From: Microcaldota archaeon
Lineage (GTDB): Archaea > Micrarchaeota > Micrarchaeia > Micrarchaeales > CABMGC01
Direction of reading: 5' to 3'
Assembly (NCBI GenBank): GCA_027340645.1
Contig: DAHWQN010000036.1
Coordinates: 1 to 6,524, forward strand
Length of the DNA stretch: 6,524 nucleotides
The notes below the pieces were generated by a model that saw nothing but the letters and a program-made list of their open reading frames with translations, made no database searches and was not told the DNA's origin. Positions 1 to 4,973 of this stretch are shown here, piece by piece. The position numbers were made by a program, and so were the translations under genes. Position 1 is the first letter of the stretch, and each line of letters opens with the position of its first letter.

Positions 1-2
1 GT

Positions 3-146
3 GAAAAGGCGTGCGTATCTATAATCGACACAATGCCTGCAGACATAATGCAGGTCAAGCAGATAATCGCAAACGAGAAGTCTACGCCTCCTGAAGGCAC
101 AGCTGAAAAAGCTTTCGAGATAGTAAGTAAAAACAAGGGCAAATAA
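3..146 (+). CDS. rpoF: DNA-directed RNA polymerase subunit Rpo4/RpoF, C-terminal part (5' end outside window)
   Basis: An open frame enters from the left edge and ends at TAA 144-146, giving 47 visible residues. The segment around SIIDTMPADIMQVKQIIANE followed by a helix ending EIVSK matches the C-terminal HRDC-like half of archaeal Rpo4 (RpoF, eukaryotic Rpb4 homologue), where a D-x-M/L-P-x-D core is followed by a regulatory-looking acidic stretch and a final ILEIV-type helix. Rpo4 pairs with Rpo7 to form the stalk of archaeal RNA polymerase, which binds exiting RNA and helps open complexes form. The next gene (DUF655) begins 16 nt downstream on the same strand, the usual archaeal neighbour, so the two are probably cotranscribed. 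The other two frames carry early stops here. Identification rests on a short tail plus gene context. Confidence 0.72.
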   Translation, partial: EKACVSIIDTMPADIMQVKQIIANEKSTPPEGTAEKAFEIVSKNKGK

Positions 147-148
147 TA

Positions 149-156
149 AGGGGGGG
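149..156 (+). promoter_or_regulatory. G-run ribosome binding site deciding the DUF655 start
   Basis: A purine run ending in six or more G residues lies 6 nt before ATG 163. It directly abuts a possible TTG start at 157, leaving that codon no usable spacing, so ATG 163 is preferred. This is the most Shine-Dalgarno-like signal in the window. Confidence 0.55.
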
Positions 157-162
157 TTGGAC

Positions 163-756
163 ATGCAAGATAGTGGTCAGAATACGGGACAGCACAAAGA
201 GGATCTTGAAGAGTATGCAATCGTATTAGACTATCTCCCAACTGGAAAATCATTCTCGGTAAGGTCAGAACCTATAGTTCAGCTTATAGGCGAGACAAGA
301 TTCACTCTTCTTGAGGCTGTGCCCAAGGTAACAGGAATAAAGGTAAAGGAGCGCATATACATAGGTAAGGGAGACCGCGATAAGGTATCGCTTATAAAGT
401 CAAGACTCACTTATGCAAACCTCACTGAGGGCGCGCGCAGTGAGTTGCCTGCTGCGATAGCAAGTATAATACGCTCCAACGAGAAGAAATTTGTAGACTT
501 CTTCAACAACGCATCCCCGCTAAACATACGAATGCACTCGCTCGAGCTTCTTCCGGGAGTGGGCAAGAAACACCTTGTTGCAATACTCGACGCACGTGAT
601 GACAAACCCTTTGAAAGCTTCGAGGACATGGCATCTAGAGTTTCACTGCTGCAGGATCCTGTAAAGCTTCTGACTGATAGAATCATACTTGAGCTCAAGG
701 GGGATTCACGCTTCTATATACTTACAAGGCCTCCGGCACAGCCAAAGCCTTACTGA
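163..756 (+). CDS. DUF655 family putative RNA/DNA-binding protein
   Basis: A 197-residue protein from ATG 163. It shows the DUF655 hallmarks in order: EYAIVLDYLP near residues 17-26, QLIGETRFTLLE around 40-51, VYIGKG-like RIYIGKGDRDK at 64-74, LTxxARSELP at 87-96, FVDFFNNASPLNIRMHSLELLPGVGKK split over 110-136, and FESFEDMASRV at 150-160. The LLPGVGKK segment is a helix-hairpin-helix nucleic-acid-binding motif, and the N-terminal half is expected to be an OB/S1-like beta fold. The family is near-universal in archaea and commonly encoded with rpoF, eL21 and ksgA, which suggests a role in transcription, translation or rRNA maturation, but no biochemical function is firmly assigned. It follows rpoF by 16 nt, probably in the same transcript. 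Length is normal for the family. It is convergent with the GH-like gene, with an 18-bp gap. Confidence 0.9.
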   Translation: MQDSGQNTGQHKEDLEEYAIVLDYLPTGKSFSVRSEPIVQLIGETRFTLLEAVPKVTGIKVKERIYIGKGDRDKVSLIKSRLTYANLTEGARSELPAAIASIIRSNEKKFVDFFNNASPLNIRMHSLELLPGVGKKHLVAILDARDDKPFESFEDMASRVSLLQDPVKLLTDRIILELKGDSRFYILTRPPAQPKPY

Positions 757-774
757 TAGAATTTGTACTAATTA

Positions 775-1788
775 TTATCCTGCGAATCTCCTGAATATAT
801 ACGCTGCCGGTTTAGGCGCCATAGTCGCATTTGTGAAAAGGCCATAATCCAGGTCATACGGCTGCTTAACAAGACCTTTCAGGTTGAACCAGAATATACC
901 TGCAATGTAATTTTTAGAAAGAAGAAGGGAGAATGACTGGTTCAGGAATTCCGCCTGCGTTTGATTGGTGTTGTTAAGGCCGAGCTCCGGATCTGTGCTG
1001 TCATTTGAAGGTATCCCAATCTCCGTTATAAGTATAGGCTTGCCAGTAAGGTTTTCATAAGCCGCCAGCGACTCGTTTATCCAATTGTAGAAAGAGACTC
1101 CAGTGTATGCGTATGAATTCAACTGCTGCATGTTGGTATACAAATGCAGTGATATGTAATCGCAATATCTGCTCGCATTGTAACTCCAGAATGCTGCTGC
1201 CCACTCGTAATCATACTGGTCCTGCTTCGCGGTGCCCGTATAGATGTTGTCTCCGCCAAGGCAGATTATCTTGTCGGTGCTGTTGTATGATTTTATCTCA
1301 TTGTATGCGGCTCTTACCATGAGGTAATAATTCTCCGGGCTGCCATTATAAAAACCGCTATAATAATTTGAAAACTGCGGCTGGTTCCATACTTCCCAGT
1401 AATGCACAAAAGGGTACTCTGAAACGGCCTTGCTTACGCTCGCATTCCATTCTGACAGAGTCCAGTTGCAGCTTATTCCGGTGTAGTTCGAAGAATCGCA
1501 CATCGTTTCATAATCCAATATGCCCAATATGCTGTAGTTTTGAGCAGAAAGGTTTCTAATATAACTTGCTGTTCCTGGCAGGAAATTAATGTCTAACCTC
1601 ATCCACTTTATTCCATACTGCCTCGGTATGTACATCTGATTGGTACTCATCGGCGATCCTGCAACTCCGAATATGTCATTTGCATACTCAGAAGCTGCAT
1701 GTTTAGCTACAGCTCCGCCATATGCGTAGAAAGCTACTGCAACTATTGCTGCAACAACCAGAATAATATAAAAGATGCGCTTATCCAA
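775..1788 (-). CDS. Membrane-anchored clan GH-A glycoside-hydrolase-like protein with E-to-Q at the acid/base site
   Basis: 337 residues. Residues 5-22 form one hydrophobic segment after a basic start (MDKR), a signal anchor, so the rest should lie outside the cell. The body has a TIM-barrel glycosidase look: WMRLDINF (62-69), HYWEVWNQPQF (129-139), SLHLY (213-217), ILITEIGIPS (252-261), and GIFWFNL near 297-303. In clan GH-A families such as GH5 and GH39, WNEP carries the acid/base Glu on strand 4 and TE(I/W/F) carries the nucleophile on strand 7. Here E256 is retained but the NEP Glu is Gln136 (codon CAG). About fifteen N-x-S/T sequons are present, fitting a glycosylated surface protein. 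The start is TTG 1788, because an in-frame TGA lies 12 nt upstream and the next Met (47) would remove the anchor. It lies 40 nt downstream of eL21 on the same strand with no obvious own promoter. Family membership is inferred from motifs; substrate is unknown. Confidence 0.75.
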   Translation of the reverse strand: MDKRIFYIILVVAAIVAVAFYAYGGAVAKHAASEYANDIFGVAGSPMSTNQMYIPRQYGIKWMRLDINFLPGTASYIRNLSAQNYSILGILDYETMCDSSNYTGISCNWTLSEWNASVSKAVSEYPFVHYWEVWNQPQFSNYYSGFYNGSPENYYLMVRAAYNEIKSYNSTDKIICLGGDNIYTGTAKQDQYDYEWAAAFWSYNASRYCDYISLHLYTNMQQLNSYAYTGVSFYNWINESLAAYENLTGKPILITEIGIPSNDSTDPELGLNNTNQTQAEFLNQSFSLLLSKNYIAGIFWFNLKGLVKQPYDLDYGLFTNATMAPKPAAYIFRRFAG

Positions 1789-1804
1789 GTAACCACGTCA
1801 TGTG

Positions 1805-1827
1805 GCATTGCACACTGGTTGTAATGC
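1805..1827. repeat. Small inverted repeat between eL21 and the GH-like gene
   Basis: GCATTGCA (1805-1812) faces TGTAATGC (1820-1827) across a 7-nt loop. As plus-strand RNA it would be an 8-bp stem with one G-U pair. As minus-strand RNA, the direction both flanking genes are transcribed, that pair becomes A-C, so the hairpin is weaker. It could be a processing or attenuation element between the two cistrons, or chance. There is no T-run for a terminator. Confidence 0.3.
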
Positions 1828-1828
1828 A

Positions 1829-2116
1829 TTAGAACTTGTTAAGATGTATTTGCGGAACAACAAGAGTTTTTTTCATTGACTTGGAGACATCAATCTCTAC
1901 GACATAAGAGTCTCCGCGCTTCTCCATAACTTTGGCAACGCGTCCTCTGTATCTGGGATGTGGTATGTTCCTGAAGTTCCCCTTCGGAAGTATGACTACC
2001 TTGCTGCCTATATCGAAGCTCTTTATACGCTTGCTTATGCCAAGCCTTGAAGGCATGTTGTGCCTTGCCAAGTGCCGTGACCTCCCTGAAAACAGCCCAT
2101 GTGACCTTTGTGACAT
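1829..2116 (-). CDS. rpl21e: 50S ribosomal protein L21e (eL21)
   Basis: 95 residues, typical length for archaeal eL21. The N-terminus MSQRSHGLFSGRSRHLARH is the basic leader that starts RxSxGxxxxTRxKL-type in relatives. Residues 35-76 (IGSKVVILPKGNFRNIPHPR, then YRGRVAKVMEK) form the SH3-like barrel that binds 23S rRNA, and the tail VPQIHLNK is family-like. ATG 2116 is chosen because the family starts at this point and the frame upstream is non-conserved sequence running antisense through the neighbouring TBP gene. GTGGTT lies 3 nt before the ATG. In many archaea eL21 directly precedes rpoF; here it is inverted and separated from rpoF and DUF655 by the GH-like gene. It is divergent from the TBP gene across 84 bp. 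Confidence 0.93.
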   Translation of the reverse strand: MSQRSHGLFSGRSRHLARHNMPSRLGISKRIKSFDIGSKVVILPKGNFRNIPHPRYRGRVAKVMEKRGDSYVVEIDVSKSMKKTLVVPQIHLNKF

Positions 2117-2161
2117 AGAAACCACTCTGCTTTGTAAACAACAAGGAGTTAGGCAGAAGAA

Positions 2162-2172
2162 CATATATATAC
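2162..2172. promoter_or_regulatory. Near-symmetric TATA box shared by eL21 (-) and TBP (+)
   Basis: An alternating AT tract (ATATATATA, 2163-2171) sits centrally in the 84-bp divergent gap. Using the usual archaeal distance of about 26 bp from TATA centre to start site, plus-strand transcription would begin near 2193, some 8 nt before the TBP ATG. Minus-strand transcription would begin near 2141, giving eL21 a leader of about 25 nt. No second TATA candidate is seen in the gap. Start positions are estimates. Confidence 0.6.
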
Positions 2173-2200
2173 CTTTCACATGATTATTAAGCGTGGTTAA

Positions 2201-2524
2201 ATGGCGAAATCCGGAAGTCATTCCAAGCACGGGAAGGTGTCCCTGCATCCTGACTACAAGATAGAAAACATAGTGGCTAGTGCCGACTTGGGTGTTGAGC
2301 TGGATCTTTACGCCATAGCGAAGGCATCTCCCGATGTTGACTATGAACCTGAGCAGTTTCCTGGTGCCATATGCAAAATACACGATCCGAAGACAGCTCT
2401 GTTGCTTTTCAAGAACGGCAAGGTCATCTGCACCGGCTCGAAGACCGAATCCGACATAAAGAGGGCAATAGATCAAGTAATAAAAATAGTAGAGCGCCAC
2501 ATAATAGAGCCAAGGGCCGAGTGA
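2201..2524 (+). CDS. Single-repeat (half-length) TATA-binding protein
   Basis: 107 residues. After a charged 18-residue lead, residues 19-99 are one complete TBP saddle repeat: YKIENIVASADLG (19-31), LDLYAIA (35-41), the diagnostic YEPEQFPGAICKI (48-60), DPKTALLLFKNGK (62-74), ICTGSKTESDIKRAI (76-90). Both phenylalanines expected to intercalate into DNA in a TBP half are present (F53 and F70). Ordinary archaeal TBP is about 180-200 residues with two such repeats; the second repeat is absent. The frame ends at TGA 2522 and the DedA gene ends on the opposite strand 1 nt later, so there is no decayed second repeat downstream. The repeat resembles the N-terminal half more (CTGSK/CTGAK pattern). 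A homodimer would be needed to rebuild the saddle. It may be the main TBP or a paralogue; this cannot be told from the window. Weak GTGGTT precedes the ATG by 2 nt. Confidence 0.85.
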   Translation: MAKSGSHSKHGKVSLHPDYKIENIVASADLGVELDLYAIAKASPDVDYEPEQFPGAICKIHDPKTALLLFKNGKVICTGSKTESDIKRAIDQVIKIVERHIIEPRAE

Positions 2525-2525
2525 C

Positions 2526-3125
2526 TTATCCTCTTCTCATGCGCTTTGCCACAAGCAGATACACAGCATAGAGCGCTACTCCCATAACAGCTATTGCGAT
2601 AAGCGCCTCGGCTATGCTGCCCTGCAGTGCATAATAACCCAATGACATCAGGACAACGTCCCATATAAGCGATCCGAGTATTGAATACGTATAAAACTTC
2701 TTTTTAGGCATCGCGGTGAAGCCTGCAGGGAAACTGACCAGTCCGCGCAGTACCGGCACCATGCGCATCGAGAATACTGCAAACGTACCATTTCTGTTGA
2801 ACCATTTCTCGAAGCCATCAAGCGTCTCTCTTTTTATATGAAACAACTGCAAATGCTTGTATATAACGTCTTTGCTGATGAAGTAAGCTATGAAGTAATC
2901 TATGCTTATGCCTATTATGCCGCCTATTACAACTACCACAAGCGCAAAATAGAAATTGAATATGCCCTGCACTGCAAGCAATCCGGCAACAGGCAATATT
3001 ACCTCGCTCGGTACAGGAAGCGATGCCGATTCCAGGACCATAAGTAGCAGAAGGGCCACATAACCGTACTTGCTTAATGCAGATGATGTTGCAACGCCGC
3101 TGAAGATTGATGTTATGCTTGCCAT
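2526..3125 (-). CDS. DedA/SNARE-associated (VTT domain) family membrane protein
   Basis: 199 residues, family-typical length. Motifs in order: ESASLPVPSE (32-41), the re-entrant loop with the conserved Glu and P-x-P-S-E; GGIIGISIDYFIAYF (68-82), corresponding to the G-x-x-x-G...Y segment; FSMRMVPVLRGLVSFPAGF (118-136), the F-x-R-x-x-P-x-x-R...PAG signature with R121 and R127; then a C-terminal hydrophobic helix (about 171-193) ending in basic KRMRRG, which should face the cytoplasm. DedA proteins are implicated in proton-dependent transport and flipping of polyprenyl-phosphate or phospholipids, although the substrate here is unknown. ATG 3125 gives the expected N-terminus. It is divergent from ksgA and converges on the TBP gene with 1 nt between stop codons. 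A TATA-like CATATTC near 3154-3161 lies about 32 bp upstream. Confidence 0.9.
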   Translation of the reverse strand: MASITSIFSGVATSSALSKYGYVALLLLMVLESASLPVPSEVILPVAGLLAVQGIFNFYFALVVVVIGGIIGISIDYFIAYFISKDVIYKHLQLFHIKRETLDGFEKWFNRNGTFAVFSMRMVPVLRGLVSFPAGFTAMPKKKFYTYSILGSLIWDVVLMSLGYYALQGSIAEALIAIAVMGVALYAVYLLVAKRMRRG

Positions 3126-3186
3126 TTCAACACATTCATATATACTTATCTAAGGAATATGCGCTTTCTGTTGCATATGTAGCAAT

Positions 3187-3197
3187 TTATTTATTAA
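3187..3197 (+). promoter_or_regulatory. Probable ksgA TATA box
   Basis: A T/A-rich tract (TTTATTTATTA) is centred near 3191. This predicts transcription from about 3217, so ksgA would be leaderless with GTG 3219 or have an 11-nt leader with ATG 3228. It partly overlaps an inverted repeat at 3192-3209. Confidence 0.4.
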
Positions 3198-3209
3198 CAA
3201 ACGTTAATA
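3192..3209. repeat. Perfect inverted repeat over the ksgA promoter
   Basis: TATTAAC (3192-3198) and GTTAATA (3203-3209) are exact reverse complements separated by AAAC. The site lies just downstream of the TATA tract and before the predicted start site. That is a position where an archaeal repressor dimer would block polymerase, so it is a candidate operator. AT-rich palindromes do arise by chance. Confidence 0.45.
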
Positions 3210-3218
3210 TAACTGTTT

Positions 3219-3989
3219 GTGTACCACATGCCCTCTGCAACAAAGCGATACATGGGCCAGAACTTCCTCATCAGCGAGGCTGTCGCAACTGCGGAGTCGG
3301 CCCACTCTATAGGCAAGACAGTGCTGGAGATAGGTCCTGGAAGGGGCATGCTTACAAAAGGGCTGTGCAAACATGCTAAACGTGTCATAGCCGTAGAGAA
3401 GGATGCACGCCTGTTCACGGCTCTAAAGTCAGTGCTGCAGTACAGGAACCTGAAGCTGATCAACAAGGATTTCTTCGAGGCTACAGAATCTGAACTAGAG
3501 TTAAGCAAAATCGACATAGTTATAGCAAATGTGCCATACAGCATGTCAAGCAAGATAGTCATGTGGCTCAGGGAGCATAACATCCCAGCTGTCCTCTGCC
3601 TACAGAAAGAATTCGTAGAGCACATGCTTGCAGGCGAAGGCACTCGGAACTATTCGCGCCTGAGCGTTACCTGTGCATTGTCATTCCGCATAACAGAGAT
3701 AATGAAGGTTCCACGGAGCAGTTTCCGTCCTGTTCCCGGCGTGGATTCAGAAGTAATATTCATTAAGCCGAAGAATACTGCCATAACCCCTAAGGAAGAC
3801 TCCATAATAAACATGCTGATGCAGCACAAGAAAAAGATGTTGCGAAATGCGATTCTAGATTCAGGAATAAATGTCACTTTATACGGTGGCATCCTTCCTG
3901 AGGAAACACTGCAAACGCGTGTGTTCAAGATGAGTCCGGAAAGGCTTCTCGCCGTAGCAAAATCCCTAAACACGTTTCAGAAGCCGTAG
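3219..3989 (+). CDS. ksgA: 16S rRNA (adenine-N6,N6)-dimethyltransferase KsgA/Dim1
   Basis: 256 residues from GTG 3219; 253 if ATG 3228 is used. The enzyme dimethylates two adjacent adenosines in the helix-45 loop of 16S rRNA with S-adenosylmethionine, a late small-subunit maturation step. Visible motifs (GTG numbering): MGQNFLIS (12-19), SAM-binding LEIGPGRGMLT (36-46), acidic EKD (60-62), catalytic N-V-P-Y at 104-107 in place of the commoner NLPY/NIPY, NYSRLSV (144-150), and FRPVPGVDSEVI (169-180), followed by the C-terminal helical domain. Length is within the archaeal range. Ksg/Dim1 is usually downstream of rpoF and DUF655; here the GH-like, eL21, TBP and DedA genes intervene. The 3' end overlaps the convergent MBL-fold gene by 13 bp. 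The start is uncertain between GTG and ATG; neither has a strong Shine-Dalgarno. Confidence 0.93.
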   Translation: MYHMPSATKRYMGQNFLISEAVATAESAHSIGKTVLEIGPGRGMLTKGLCKHAKRVIAVEKDARLFTALKSVLQYRNLKLINKDFFEATESELELSKIDIVIANVPYSMSSKIVMWLREHNIPAVLCLQKEFVEHMLAGEGTRNYSRLSVTCALSFRITEIMKVPRSSFRPVPGVDSEVIFIKPKNTAITPKEDSIINMLMQHKKKMLRNAILDSGINVTLYGGILPEETLQTRVFKMSPERLLAVAKSLNTFQKP

Positions 3990-4630
3990 CTAGGATTGTC
4001 CTCATCTAGTATTATGCCGTTCTTTACCTTTTCAAGGAACTTCTTCTCGGCCTCCTCAGATCCCTTCTCTCCGAGGAGGTTACGATAATGTATAGGAGCA
4101 ACATGCACCGCAGAAATGTGCCCAGCAGCTATTATTACCTCGTCAACATTCATAGTGTACGTGCCACCCATGGGCAATAAAGCAAGATCCGCTTTTATGT
4201 TCTTCATGTCAGGCACTTCATCTGTGTCGCCTGCGTGATAAATGTGTTTGCCGTTAGTGCTTATTACGTAGCCAACCCAACCATTCTCCTTCGGATGCTT
4301 GTCAAGGCGTTCCTTGACGACATTATATGCCGGTACAGTCTCGATATGCATGCCCTCGGCATCATACTTCTTTCCGGGAGAAACAGCCGTAACCTTGTAT
4401 CCCTTCAGTTTTTCAGCGCTGTCTTTTGGTGCAAATATGACTGTGCTGGGCTTCGCAATGGCTGTTATGTCCTCCATGTTGAAATGGTCGAAATGCGAGT
4501 GCGTTATCAATATAATGTCAGCCTTTCTTGATCTATCCTTCAACCTGAAAGGGTCTATGTAAACTGTCTTGCCGTTCTCCTCAAAGACGAAGCTCGCATG
4601 ACCTAACCACTCTATAAATTCATACACCAT
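3977..4630 (-). CDS. UPF0173/UlaG-like metallo-beta-lactamase-fold hydrolase
   Basis: 217 residues, standard for this small MBL subfamily. WLGHASF (8-14) is the family opener with metal-site His11. THSHFDHF (43-50) supplies H44, H46, D48 and H49. HAGDTD (132-137) supplies H132 and bridging Asp135. LLPMGGTYTMN (151-161) and H181 (APIHY) complete the two-metal site. Relatives include UlaG (ascorbate-6-phosphate lactonase) and many archaeal UPF0173 proteins with no proven substrate; a cytoplasmic phosphoester or lactone hydrolase is likely. No signal peptide. ATG 4630 gives the expected N-terminus MVYEFIEWLGHA. The tail overlaps ksgA by 13 bp in antisense. Its promoter would lie at, or just inside, the end of the IS relic upstream; a TTTATG-like box near 4672-4680 is the only candidate seen. 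Confidence 0.9.
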   Translation of the reverse strand: MVYEFIEWLGHASFVFEENGKTVYIDPFRLKDRSRKADIILITHSHFDHFNMEDITAIAKPSTVIFAPKDSAEKLKGYKVTAVSPGKKYDAEGMHIETVPAYNVVKERLDKHPKENGWVGYVISTNGKHIYHAGDTDEVPDMKNIKADLALLPMGGTYTMNVDEVIIAAGHISAVHVAPIHYRNLLGEKGSEEAEKKFLEKVKNGIILDEDNPSYGF

Positions 4631-4670
4631 TGCATCACATTATACACATACTAGCAAGTGAGATCCCATC

Positions 4671-4684
4671 ACACATAAACGTGT
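4671..4684. repeat. Small hairpin near the presumed right end of the IS relic
   Basis: ACAC (4671-4674) and GTGT (4681-4684) are complementary across ATAAAC. It lies 16 nt beyond the tnpB stop, where IS605-type elements carry a right-end hairpin. The stem is short, so on its own it would not be convincing. Confidence 0.3.
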
Positions 4685-4699
4685 TGGCTTCCACTACGT

Positions 4700-4890
4700 T
4701 CATGCAATCACTGCATCCTGGAAAGGATGTGTTTTATAGGTTATCAGTTCTTTGAGAGTTACATCCTGCTGAGGTCTTACCTTCTCTCCATGAGCATGAC
4801 TTTCCCTCTGTCCAAGGGTAGCTCTTTTGAGTATGTTTATTGATGCGTTTATGTATCCTGAATTTGTGGCATGCGTTGTTTCCATGCTTC
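4700..4890 (-). pseudogene. tnpB C-terminal fragment (IS200/IS605 family)
   Basis: The minus-strand frame ending at TGA 4700-4702 encodes GYINASINILKRATLGQRES (the GY at about 4858-4853), then HAHGEKVRPQQ and ELITYKTHPFQ. This matches the extreme C-terminus of archaeal TnpB proteins: the N-A/S-x-x-N-I-L segment after the third RuvC motif, then a G-x-x-x-x-A-x-G-E/D stretch, then a THPFQ-like tail. The zinc-ribbon CxxC pairs and the DRD aspartate that normally precede it are missing, so no nuclease activity is possible. The frame runs open upstream to GTG 4969, but that part only translates the hairpin and TATA region and is not TnpB-like. In a different frame after the stop, codons reading NVVEA resemble another common TnpB tail, hinting at a frameshift. 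Confidence 0.7.
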
Positions 4891-4907
4891 CTGTTTTGTT
4901 TTGCATT

Positions 4908-4917
4908 CTTATATACT
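4908..4917 (-). promoter_or_regulatory. TATA-like box in the IS relic
   Basis: On the minus strand AGTATATAAG follows an AACCGCAAA tract. With archaeal spacing, transcription would start near 4886, just before the surviving tnpB tail, and run through the right-end hairpin. Confidence 0.45.
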
Positions 4918-4933
4918 TTTGCGGTTCGCTTTC

Positions 4934-4958
4934 ATCCCACCGCTGAAGCAGGTGGGAT
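4934..4958. repeat. Strong terminal hairpin of the IS relic
   Basis: ATCCCACC (4934-4941) pairs perfectly with GGTGGGAT (4951-4958). Inside, GC (4942-4943) pairs with GC (4948-4949), closing a TGAA tetraloop (TTCA on the minus strand) with one bulged A at 4950. Hairpins with a GCTTCAGC core and C/G-rich stem are typical of IS605-family ends and are recognised as single-stranded DNA by TnpA. Confidence 0.7.
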
Positions 4959-4973
4959 TTTCCGCTCACTTTG

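Larger units (their letters stand above)
4660..4972 (-). mobile_element. Decayed IS200/IS605 (IS1341-type) element remnant
   Basis: This fills the only long gene-free stretch. Read on the minus strand it holds a strong hairpin (4934-4958), a TATA-like box (4908-4917), the last part of a tnpB frame (4700 to about 4890), and a small second hairpin (4671-4684) shortly after the tnpB stop. This is the order left end, truncated tnpB, right end expected from a TnpB-only element with most of its interior deleted. No tnpA is present. Ends are uncertain because these elements make no target duplications; the right limit here is set by the neighbouring gene's stop codon and the left by the second hairpin. 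Confidence 0.6.

Noticed and set aside
157..162. TTG 157 as start of the DUF655 gene
   Set aside because: The G-run binding site abuts it with no spacing, whereas ATG 163 has six nt; family proteins do not need the extra two residues.
1107..1559. Short plus-strand open frames inside the GH-like gene
   Set aside because: They have no protein-like composition or motifs and are antisense to a well supported gene; similar antisense frames in ksgA, DedA and the MBL gene were rejected for the same reason.
2117..2500. N-terminal extension of eL21 upstream of ATG 2116 on the minus strand
   Set aside because: It runs antisense through the TBP coding sequence, shows no conserved features, and eL21 proteins begin at the chosen Met.
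2522..2600. A frameshift that would restore the second TBP repeat
   Set aside because: None of the three plus-strand frames after 2522 reads like a TBP repeat, and the DNA is occupied by the C-terminus of the DedA gene on the other strand.
3138..3145. TATATA tract as the DedA TATA box
   Set aside because: Its centre is only about 16 bp from ATG 3125, which would put the transcript start inside the gene; the box near 3154-3161 is better placed.
4703..4969. An intact 89-residue gene starting at GTG 4969
   Set aside because: Its first third only translates a DNA hairpin and a TATA-like box; the rest is the tail of tnpB without catalytic or zinc-binding residues.
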